Part shown: positions 23,470-33,184 of the stretch, one piece after another
How the letters are laid out: each line of letters begins with the position of its first letter
Numbering within the stretch: position 1 is the first letter of the stretch
DNA from: Adiantum capillus-veneris
Taxonomy: Eukaryota; Streptophyta; Polypodiopsida; Polypodiales; Pteridaceae
Assembly: GCA_014529385.2 (NCBI GenBank)
Contig: CM043965.1
Span: 61,154,933-61,218,932, forward strand
Reading direction: 5' to 3'
Length of the DNA: 64,000 bases
Notes under the pieces: model-generated
Databases searched by the model: none
What the model saw: only the letters and a program-made list of their open reading frames with translations
What the model was told of the DNA's origin: nothing
Position numbers and translations under genes: made by a program

Positions 23470-26323
23470 ATGAACAACGTCAATACGGAGGGAATGAGGC
23501 TAACATGGAGGGACGAATCCGCAGCCGCTATTCACTTTCCATTAAACCTGCACATTTGGCTAATGGCGCACTCCTCAAATGGCACAAATGTTACCCACAA
23601 ACGAGCCAAATATCACCTTCACATTGATTTGGACAATGAGTACCAACCATTGATTAAGCGCAGTAAAACAAACACACATATACCTCCCACCTCCATAGAC
23701 ACGCTCAGAGCTCAAGGAGCTAAACACATAGATATCTGGACGAGAGGCTCTCTCTACCCTAAGAATCCAATAACTAATGCGTCTCCACCGTTTGTCAATC
23801 CTACAAGCTTATTGACCTTTGCTGGTGATGGAGAAAACGGCCTTCTGGGTTATTGTAAATCACTTACAAGAGAAGCTGGAACTTACAAGAGCATTTTCCA
23901 AGCTCAACAATGTGAGATTGTTCGCCTTTCACATTTACATTCTATAGATCAGGTTACCATTTTGCAACATAAAACAGAGGTACAAGAACTGAAAGAAAAG
24001 GTGCGAAGTTGTCAAATGAAGGACACCATCTTGGGTGGTCGTATCCGAAAGAAGAAATTGCGCAATCTTGAAACATTGCAGGTTGCATCAGGAGGTCTCA
24101 AGAAAAGAATCCGAGCATTAAGGTGATGCTTCTTGGTTGGCTACATTGTCTTAGTTAAGTAATCTCTTTGTTTTTTCTTGTTATGCATTGTTTTCATGTG
24201 CCTAAATAGTGTTAGTGAAGCAAATTTTCTGTTATTTACTTATGCATTGTCTTCATGTAGAGACTCAATCTATCCTGACAAGGAAAACATTGACCCCAAA
24301 GCCAATATAGGAAAGAGATTGAAGCCACTTATAAGTAGAAGCCTGGCAGCAGATATAGTACATGACAAGAAGTTTAAGGTTCTACAAAGAAATGTAGTGG
24401 ACCGCTTTATTTCAGAGAACTCAGTGCCTGCAAAAGAGATACAAGGCACACTTGATTCACTTGGTGTAAGCAAAAGAGGATATTCGGCTATCCAAAAGTC
24501 TGTCTCATCCATCTTTGTTAGGAAGGGTATAAAATCCAAACTTCTACCATCAGCCTCAAGTGTTTGGAAAGAGAGACTTCAGCTTAACGAGGCACAGGGA
24601 GACTATCTTGGACAGCCCTTTCATATTAAAGCAACTTACAGTGGCCATGGAGCCAACACTGTGGCATATGATGAGTTCAACAATATTTTTATGGACCTGC
24701 GGATACTACAGAAGAGAATGGTGGAGTTTTACAACATCACATTTGAAGAGTCACGTGGACTATTACATTTTGTGTTAAAACTGGATGAGTGTGAGCTTGT
24801 TAAAGAGAAAAAGCTAGAACGTGTTACTATTACTTTAATGAATAGAGCCCTCTCAAAGTGTCCCAGTGATGATCCTTTATATTTTAGTGTTCAATCAGAA
24901 TCTAACATATGGTGGCTTGGTGCGTTTGAGGTAAGCGATATTCTCAAGTAAGCTCAAATATTCAGATCTACTTAAGTCTCATTTATTTTGTGTTGCAGGT
25001 AAAGAAAGAAGATCATGAGATTCTATATTGGGTGTTCCATCGAACTAATATTCCGGAGCTGATTGATCGACAGACTAACCAGGGAGAGGTACTACGTCTA
25101 GATGGAAGGGGAGACTTTCAAGTTCAGTGGCATCTTGCAGGTGACCTTAAAACATTAAAGTGCATGTATAATTGTGGAATGGGTGCAATGGCAAAGTCAC
25201 CGTGTTTGTTCTGCATGGAGCCTGCAAAGGTCATGAACCCAAAGTGGTGGAGAAAAGCTCCAACACGTCACATTGAGGATCCTGCTTTTCGACCAGTTTT
25301 GAAAATACCACTTGTGAATGTTCACATTTGTACAATGCATGCCCTTTGTAGAATTGTAGAGAAATTGGTCTACTTATACATCGGGTTTGCTTGGAAGATT
25401 AAGAACTCTGCAGAACGACAAGTAGCCTTGCAGTGCTTAGAAATGGTACTGTCGGATATGGGGCTTCATGGTGGCAATGTGAAAATCCAGCGGGATGAAA
25501 AGAGATCAACTGCTGAGAAGGATGTCCCATGCAAACCATCCATCGGTGGGGTGAAGGCACGGAGGTTTTTATCTAAGCCCCAAGGTACAAGAGATCCAAA
25601 GCTAACAAAACATGGAAAAATATATAACACATCTTATGTTAGCAAGGTAGAGTATCAGAGCTGGAAAAAGCTACATATTGCAGTCAAAGACCACGAACCA
25701 ACTACTCGTAACGCGAAGGCTGAGGTTTGGCGATCAATAGACATCCTATTTTTGATGTGCGACAAAGATGACTGGTCACAAGGTGATATGAACAAGTTCA
25801 AGGAAAATCTCAACCTTCTGAAAAAATCATTCAAGACAGCATGGACAGACACCCAGATTACTCACTACATGGTATTATCATGTATTTCTTTCTCTCTTAT
25901 GTGCAAATATGTGAGTGTAAAACATTGTAACTAATCTGTTTTCATATCCAGCACATCATCTTCAATCATTTGCCATATTTTATACAGAAGTATGGGAACC
26001 CGGCAATATGGAATACCCAAGGGATGGAAAAGTCTCATTACATGGCGAGAAATGCTTATTTCAGGCACACACGACATGGTGGCTCTCGAATCAAGGCTAA
26101 CAGTTTGAGAGAACTATTTGAATGGTTCTATCGTAGAATCATTCATCGAATGCAGGCAAAAGAAGTCTTGGCAAATTCAGCAACAGCACAAGCCATCAGA
26201 CATTTACAACAACAAAAAGCTAAAAGATCAATGGCATACAACAACTCCGGAGCTCGTGAAAGTCAACGAAGGTGGAGAGAGACAATGGTGTATGTGAATC
26301 ACAAGTGGAGAAAGATACTCTGA
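23470..26323 (+). CDS. Transposase-like protein of the DNA transposon (855 aa, four exons)
   Basis: Exons 23470-24122, 24261-24930, 24999-25871 and 25952-26323 join in frame across GT/AG introns (2568 nt). It probably catalyses excision and integration of the element. Residues 1-218 are novel with a Lys/Arg-rich helical end. The following core has candidate catalytic acids D393 (in LKLDECE), D490 (in WHLAGDLKTL) and E758 (in TQGMEKSH). After D490 comes a Cys pair C510/C513 (SPCLFC), the usual place of the Cys insertion in several eukaryotic DDE transposases. The pattern D...GDLKxL...PCxxC...QGxEK supports an RNase H-like DDE fold, but I cannot name the family. The start is the first ATG, 200 bp inside the left terminus. 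Function is inferred from motif order and position. Confidence 0.75.
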
Positions 26324-26386
26324 GTGGATGGCATTGTAAAAAATTTATGTAATACATGATCTTATACAATTGCTACTTGAAGTGTA

Positions 26387-26842
26387 TCAAGATTTTGCAG
26401 GTTCAATTTTGTTTTTTGGCAAGTCACCCTTGTAACGAATCATGAGATGTTTGCCATACTCTAAAAGTTCATCTGGGTTTTGTCTACCAAGAGCTAGTGC
26501 CATTGCTGTGTACGTGTAGTAATACGCTGCCCGACCACCTGTATAGCGTGGGCAGTAACCAAAACAATCTCTAGCAAACACTTTGTCAACAAGAATGACT
26601 TTATCTGCACTTTTGGGCAGCACCGGTCCACCCAAGAAGCGTGATAGTGTCTTGAATGTGTAAGTTGCTATTGAACCCTCTTGTGACATGGAATTGTGAA
26701 AAACTACTATCGGTGACTCGCAGAGCTTTGAAAGGTACTGTGCTAGGGCCGCATCCCTTCCTCGATACTCTCTTGTCCGGCACCGAAGGAAGTCATCCTT
26801 GTCAGCAATCCAAGACTGCACATACAATGTCAGAAATGACAC

Positions 26843-26911
<69 letters not shown>

Positions 26912-28395
26912 CCATGAAGCTCTCATCCAGCAGAAAGAGGTTTTCTTGCCACAGGTCTACAGATGTAGTTGATCCCTGACCTGAATGGTTAAACCAATCC
27001 TCCACTTCTTTGTTACTTTTCGATGGTCTTAGGCTTTGTCTTATTGCTTGGAAGGTGGCTTCATCAGGTAGTGTCTCCTTGTATTTTTCAGCTTTCTCAA
27101 AGCATCTTCGAAGGCATTCCATTGGATTGCTGGATGTTTCCATTGCCTCATCATCACTACTATCCTCTGAAACAAATCCACTCCTCTCCTCTTGGACTCT
27201 GGAAATAATAGCCAGGGAGAAATCCTCCCTTAAATAAAACACACTTTGCACATCATGTAAGAAGATATAGGTCCTGTCTCCAATCCTGAACTCAGGCACA
27301 GCTGGCAACATCATCTGAGCATGCTTCTCAGTGAAGTTACTGACATCCAATGGAAGTTTGATTTCTGTGGTTTTCACAGAGAGCATCTTACTTCTTTGTA
27401 CTTCAATTGCCTCAACCTCAAGGTCGACTGTGTCTTCAACCTCCTCGACTTCTTGCATATGAGTTGTCTCCTCGCATTCCTCTTCTGGTGCTGCATCCTG
27501 CTCCTCTAACAACTCATCAGGATTCTGCATGAGGAATCCAAACAGGCTGTTGAGGTAAATCATAAAGCCAAAGGCTTCCTGAATGAGTTTGCATTCTTTT
27601 TGGTGCAAAGGGCAGACTGAATGTCGGCAAGAGGGTGGTAATTCCCTATACTTCTTCACTCCCTGTCCCTTTCCACCACAGTCATTTAAATGCACAAGAG
27701 TCATAGTAGGCAGAACAACCGTTCCTACCTGCACCATCACCTCAAACTTATCTCTGTAGGACTGCAAGAAATTACTGTGCTGAGCTAATAGGTCTTCAAT
27801 GTCAAACTTTGGATTAAACATAGAATGAATTAGATCATACTTGTCCCCAGCACCACAAGATGCTGCAAAATCAAACAGCCTCTCATCAGTTGCAGCTGGG
27901 TCTTCCAGAGAAGACACATCCTCCTTTTCTTTACATTTTGTACTTTCTAGCACATCTGCATCATCTGAGAAGTCTATATTTCTCTTTCTGGTATTTTTCT
28001 TGAGATGTACCTTACAGGGCACCACACCCTTGTCGGGTGAGGAATCTTCTTGCCCTGGTGACCTCTCTGATTGGTCTTCACCAAGAAACTTTTCCTCAGA
28101 TATGTCCTGACAAAAGTCAACAGTTCTTTTGGCAGATACATTAAGCAACTGAGCCTGCAAGGTTTGAAATCCTGGCACAAGCCCTGGATCTGGTTTCAGC
28201 CTCTTCTGCCTACTGGACCTTAATCCTAATCATCAAGAAACATAACAAGTCAAAACCATGAGCAAACATGACAATTCTGCCAAAACCAAACCATCATGAT
28301 CTCTCTCTCTCCCCTTATAGATATAAATATATCTATAAATATAAATAAATAAATAAATAAATATATCTGTCTCTCACCAAAACAGAAACACACCT

Positions 28396-28490
<95 letters not shown>

Positions 28491-28661
28491 TTGCATTTGT
28501 CTATAGGACTAAAGGCGCGCGAGGAAGGAAATGTGCCTTTTGCAAACCTCTCCGCGCGCCTTAAGTACAACTGCCAGAGAAATAACATTACTAACGGCGC
28601 GCGGAGAGAGTAGCCAAAGGAACTTTCCCTTCCTCGCGCGCCTTTAGTCCAATGGACAAAT

Positions 28662-28737
<76 letters not shown>

Positions 28738-28795
28738 TGTGTCTGTGTATTTGTCTATGGAACTATTGGTATTGAGGTGTGTGTGTGTGTTGAAG

Positions 28796-28843
<48 letters not shown>

Positions 28844-28930
28844 AACTGCTAGAAATACAGAGAGAAAGAGTGAGAGATCACCTTTTTTTGGTGGGGTTTG
28901 CAGGAACTCAAAGGGAGGTGTCTCCTCCAT
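26387..28930 (-). CDS. Unrecognised acidic protein with Cys/His cluster (596 aa, three exons)
   Basis: Proposed exons on the minus strand are 28930-28882, 28225-26913 and 26815-26387 (1791 nt, in frame). Exon 1 (start MEETPPFEF) is my inference: the long exon has no usable ATG, and the site at 28881 (AAAG/gtgatc) joins in phase to the acceptor at 28226. Features: a Lys/Arg-rich N-terminal segment, a Cys/His cluster ([13 protein letters not shown]) in the middle, a Glu-rich region following it, and a C-terminal block with PIVVFHNS and a Cys/Tyr-rich end ([10 protein letters not shown]). No known family was recognised. Intron 1 holds a 340-bp palindrome and intron 2 a (GA)n tract. The gene converges on the transposase gene with 63 bp between stops, so it is likely a second transposition or host-interaction protein. 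Confidence 0.65.
26849..26909. repeat. (GA)n tract inside an intron
   Basis: About 60 bases of GA (CT on the coding minus strand) lie in the second intron of the minus-strand gene, directly after its splice donor at 26912. Confidence 0.95.
28398..28735. repeat. Large palindrome with CT/GA outer arms and GCGCGC inner arms
   Basis: The left half is a (CT)n tract (28398-28487), then tttgcatttgtc, then ggactaaaggcgcgcgagg and onward to tccgcgcgcc (to about 28566). The right half (about 28589-28735) is its reverse complement with few mismatches, ending in a (GA)n tract (28667-28735). Arms are about 145-170 bp with a spacer of about 22 bp. It lies in intron 1 of the minus-strand gene. It could be a foldback element or a folded structure with a job in transposition. 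Confidence 0.9.
28774..28842. repeat. (GT)n...(AC)n inverted microsatellite
   Basis: GT repeats at 28774-28790, a short linker gaagaac, then AC repeats to 28842. The two tracts are complementary and adjacent. Confidence 0.93.
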
Positions 28931-29127
28931 TTCTTTTCTCTGTGTCAAGCGGAGTCTGTCTTTCTCCCTCCCTCTCTCTCTCTCTCTCCCTCTGAGAGTA
29001 AGGACTCCCTCTTTCTCTATCTCTCTCAATCTGTGTCTCTCCCTCTCCCTATCTCTGTGACAAGCTGATCACGCTTTCTCTCTCTCTGAGACTCTCACTC
29101 TCTCTCTCTCTCTCTTTGTGACAATCT

Positions 29128-29189
<62 letters not shown>

Positions 29190-29190
29190 A

Positions 29191-29278
<88 letters not shown>

Positions 29279-29633
29279 TGTTGTCTCTCTTTCTCTCTCT
29301 CAAAATCACACCTTTAACGGATACACACGGCGGCGCCCCACGTGTCACAATCAATTAAAATATATTTGCATGCGGTCGCACGTGTGGTCATTATTATTTC
29401 CGTATACTTTTTGTACGCCATATAAAGCGGTCAAGAGAGAGAAAAACTACACCTCGTGAAAGAGAGTGAGTGAGTGAGAGAGTGAGATAGAGAGTGTGCA
29501 AGAGAAAAGCCTGCGTCTCCGACAGCAACCCCACGCAGCGAGATAAAGAAGGTCTGCTTCTCCCTCTGGCTTTGCCTAAATCTCTCTATCTCTGTTTCTG
29601 TCACCCACACACAAACACACACACACATATACA

Positions 29634-29722
<89 letters not shown>

Positions 29723-29849
29723 ACACTCACAAACACACACACTTACACACAGACACACATCTTAAAAATACACACACACACACACACCCACACACACACA
29801 CACACACATTCTCTCTCCCTCTCTCTCTCTCTCTCCCTCTCTCTCTATA

Positions 29850-29912
29850 CCAACGGCGCGCGTAGAGAGTCATACCCGTAGTTCATGTGTCTATGCGCGC
29901 CGTTAGTACAGT
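29850..29912. repeat. Hairpin 2 with GGCGCGC core
   Basis: The left arm accaacggcgcgcgtaga is answered by ctatgcgcgccgttagta on the right. The stem is about 18 bp with two mismatches. It shares the core (A)CTAACGGCGCGC with the other two hairpins of this transposon. Confidence 0.8.
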
Positions 29913-29957
29913 CCATTGAGCAGAGAGAGAGAGAGAGTATCGGTGTGTTATTTTAAC

Positions 29958-30022
29958 CTATACTAACGGCGCGCGGACGTGTTTGTTGAGGTTAAACAGT
30001 GGTCTGTGCGCGCCTTTAGTAA
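29958..30022. repeat. Hairpin 3 with GGCGCGC core
   Basis: The left arm tatactaacggcgcgcgga pairs with gtgcgcgcctttagtaat on the right, with a few mismatches. It lies about 190 bp before the start codon of the H3 fusion gene. Confidence 0.8.
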
Positions 30023-30114
30023 TGTGGATTCTCTCTCTCTCTCTCTCTCACTCTCTCTCTCTCTCTCTCTCTCTAGTTATATATGCTAAGCTAGAGAGAG
30101 AGAGAGTCACAGAG

Positions 30115-30161
<47 letters not shown>

Positions 30162-30210
30162 CATAGAAAGAGAGAAGGGGATTGAGACTCTTCTTTTGGT
30201 GTACAGTAAG

Positions 30211-32962
30211 ATGGCTAGAACAAAAGCCACTGCAAGGAAGGCAGGCAAGGGTCCAGGATTAGCATCGAAAGCAAGTGGTAGATCAGCAACCCCAAAGAAA
30301 AGACTTGGAAAACCAAATAAAATTCTGAAAGGGCCAAGGATGAAGAAGCTCCAAACCTGCATGGGACTTTTCAGAGAAATCAGAAAGGCACAAAAATGTG
30401 TAGATTTATGCATACCAAAACTGCCCTTCCAGAGGATGGTGAGGTCCATATGTGATGAAGCTACCTGGGGCACCAAAAGGTGGAAGGTGGTGGCATTGAT
30501 GGCTCTACAGGAAGCAGCTGAGGACTTTCTACTGGAGTACTTCAGTGACATGACCATTGTTGCAGCCCATGCCCACAGGGTTACTATAATGGACAAAGAT
30601 AGTGAGACATTGAAAAGAATAAGGTGGAGGTATGACAAACTGCTGGTCCCCAATGTGTGCAAGGATAAGAAAATGAGAGAAATTTTGTTATACCCCCCGG
30701 AGCTAGTGCCTCAGCTCACAGTTGTAGATGTCACACATGATGTGAATACAAGGGCAAAGGCAGAGACTATTGCTCGCCAAACAGAGGAAATCAGGGAAGC
30801 AGAGCTTCAGGAGAAAGCAAAAGTAGCAGAGGTGTCCCAGAAACAAACAGAGTGCAATGTGACCCTGTCTATAGAGGCAATGAATCAAGAAACTCTGCTT
30901 TCAATGAAGAATGGTTTGCTTGCAGAGATACCATTTGTAGATGGAACCAGAAGCCTAGCTCTGGAAAAGGTGGACATTGATTTATTGCAGAATCCAGATG
31001 CTCAGATTTCAGACACAATTATCTATGCTTGTCTTAAGTAAGTGTTACTATCTTGCTAGCTTTGAAAACTCAGATAATAGGTTTGCTAACTCAGGTAGAG
31101 TCTCTGCAGCCTGATCAAAAGTCAACTCCCACTGCACACTCACACAGAGGTGTTTCTCCTTGATCCACAAATGTCTGTAATTATTAGACAAAAGAATAGT
31201 CCATCTGGGACATTTGAGAGCTGGTTCCGCCACTGTGCTATGCTGGAAGTTACTGTGATCATCTTCCCATATGAGAACAACCATCACTGGAGTCTCATAT
31301 GCCTTGATGTTGACCAACCAGCAGTGTGGGTGTTCAATTCAATAAAAGGAACCCACCCTGAAATTAGGCTGTAAGTGTTTTGTGTCAGAAAGTGTTTATT
31401 ATAGATATCCATGTAAATTTGAAGCCTCATGCTAACATCTTGACATTGCCTAATGCAGTTGTATAAAGAGGTTGTTGCTTGCCTATGGCAAGCTATGTGG
31501 AAGGTATGAACTATACAAGGCCACAATCAAAGAAGTACCTGTCCCAAATCAAACCGATGGGAATTCTTGCGGCTGGAGATGTCTTCTCCATGCAGAATAT
31601 GTCCTGCAAAGCTACTTTGCATTAAAACCTTTCATGACTAAGGTACCCATTTTGCAATGCATTCAGTTAGTTTTGGTTTAGTCTATAAAAGAATTCTCAT
31701 CATGTGGTCTTTCAATTTTGCAGAGTGCTTTAAAAAACTACACATATGATTATTTGCAAAGATACCGGGTAAGTTTAATACAACACCTGCTTACTATGTC
31801 TAGCCCTAGAGAGCTTGAAGATAGCGGCTTGGATGAGCGCACTATTGATCTTACAAAACATGACGTGCCACCACGACAAACCCCTACATCCGATACAGTG
31901 GAATCGCATCGGGCCGAGGGTGTCATATCAGCAGAAGATCAAAGAGTCGAGGATGAGGAAAGGACAAATGAGCATATGGAAGCAGCTAAGGTTCAACCGG
32001 AGGAGACAATAAAAGAGGCAAGTCATCCTGTGGAACAGCCAAAAGAGCCTATGGCTGAAACCGAAGATGAGGAAAGCAGGCCTATAGATGAGCAAAAGGA
32101 TATGGATGAGGAAAGCAGGCCTCGGGATGAGCAAAATGATATGGATGAGGAAAGGATGTATGAGGCAAGCCGATCAACCTTGAATCAGGCAGAAAGGGCC
32201 ATGGGGGAGACCCCTGATGAAGCTTTGAATGATGACTATGAAGATAAAGCGGAGGAGAGCAACAATGACATGAACACTACAGAGACCCAGTATGGACCCT
32301 TGCTACCTGTAGATACGGTTGTTCCGGTAATGTCTATTCAAGTATGGCAAAATATGTTCAGCTTCTAACTACTTATATGTACTTGTCAACTTTTACAGAG
32401 GTTGATTATCTTGGACGTCAATGGATTGCTGCTGATGCGGGTGCCTCTCGGTGACAGAGGACCCTTTGATGATTTGCAAACGTTTCGGATGGGAACTTGT
32501 CGAGTCGTGGTTCGTCCAGGAACCAAGGAGTTTATTGAGTTTCTTCTTCCGCGCTTCAGAGTTGGCATATGGTCTTCAATGCAAAGGCAAAACTTATCGC
32601 CACTAGTTGCAATAGTTTGCAGTGTATGCCAAGCTCACACGTCAGATTTTGCCTTTTTGTATGATCAAAGAAAATGCGTTACTGTTGAGGGCCACTACCA
32701 CCCTAAAAAACCAGGATTACCTCTTTTGTACAAACCGTTTAGCCAAATCGGTGTACCCTTTGATGCAACTAATACACTACTAATTGACGATACTCCCGAA
32801 AAGGGAGAACTAAATCCGCCGGGAACAACTATCTCACCACCTTCTTTCGAGGGGCATTCCTTCGATTTTTACCTTGAAGATATTCTGATTCCATACTTAC
32901 AGAAATTGTATCTCAGTCCATTGTTCACGGACGAGTTTGTACTTTCTAATGAATTAAGATGA
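30211..32962 (+). CDS. Histone H3-like / Ulp1 protease / FCP1-like phosphatase fusion (812 aa, five exons)
   Basis: Exons 30211-31037, 31110-31370, 31459-31642, 31724-32326 and 32399-32962 join in frame across GT/AG introns (2439 nt). Residues 1-145 are H3-like: tail ARTKATARK, then aligned histone-fold words LFREIRKAQK, KLPFQRMVR, ALMALQEAAE and HAHRVTIMDKD. Residues about 285-425 are a C48 (Ulp1/SENP) protease: H335 in NHHWSL, N352 where Asp is usual (VFNSIKG), Q394 and C400 in QTDGNSCGW. Residues about 425-625 are an acidic Glu/Asp-rich linker. Residues 626-812 are an FCP1-homology HAD domain: LDVNGLL (D631), VVVRPGTKEF, GIWSSM, LLIDDTPEKG. The upstream frame back to 29983 only adds microsatellite-encoded residues, so ATG 30211 is preferred. 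It may enter nucleosomes and deconjugate or dephosphorylate chromatin targets; this is inferred. Confidence 0.88.
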
Positions 32963-32990
32963 TTCTTCTATCTGTCTTTGTCTTGTCTAA

Positions 32991-33018
32991 CATATATATA
33001 TATATATATATAATATAT

Positions 33019-33061
<43 letters not shown>
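32991..33061. repeat. (TA)n and (GA)n tracts between convergent genes
   Basis: TA repeats (about 32991-33013) and GA repeats (about 33021-33061) fill the gap between the stop of the H3 fusion gene and that of the facing minus-strand gene. Confidence 0.93.
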
Positions 33062-33065
<4 letters not shown>

Positions 33066-33184
33066 ACGTGGTAAACAAATGTATTTCAAGCACACTTTTT
33101 CACAGGGCACAATTGAAAAATGAGATCAATAAACTTCATGTCTTGAAAGTCATTTGTATACACTTGGGTTTACAAGAATATCTG

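Larger units (their letters stand above)
28931..30210. promoter_or_regulatory. Divergent promoter region of the transposon, microsatellite-rich
   Basis: This interval separates the proposed start of the minus-strand gene (28930) from the start of the H3 fusion gene (30211), so it must drive both outward. It holds (CT)n tracts (about 28970-29300), (AC)n tracts (about 29600-29810), two GCGCGC hairpins (29850-29912, 29958-30022), CT/GA tracts (30030-30160), and a TATA-like ttatatat at about 30076, 130 bp before the fusion ATG. The words atataaagcgg (29421) and cacacggcggcg (29324) are other promoter-like pieces. CT/GA-rich leaders are common in plant promoters; a functional link is inferred. Confidence 0.6.

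Noticed and set aside
23470-26323. Assignment to the KDZ (Kyakuja/Dileera/Zisupton) group because of a Cys pair and a DDE-like layout
   Set aside because: The diagnostic KDZ words and an 8-bp duplication were not seen.
29983-30210. Upstream ATG of the H3 fusion frame
   Set aside because: The extra 76 residues are mostly LS/RE repeats from microsatellites, whereas ATG 30211 starts exactly at the conserved ARTK tail.
30117-30662. Minus-strand frame of 181 codons opposite the histone part
   Set aside because: It is the shadow of the H3 coding sequence and ends in a CT tract; the plus strand shows clear histone homology.
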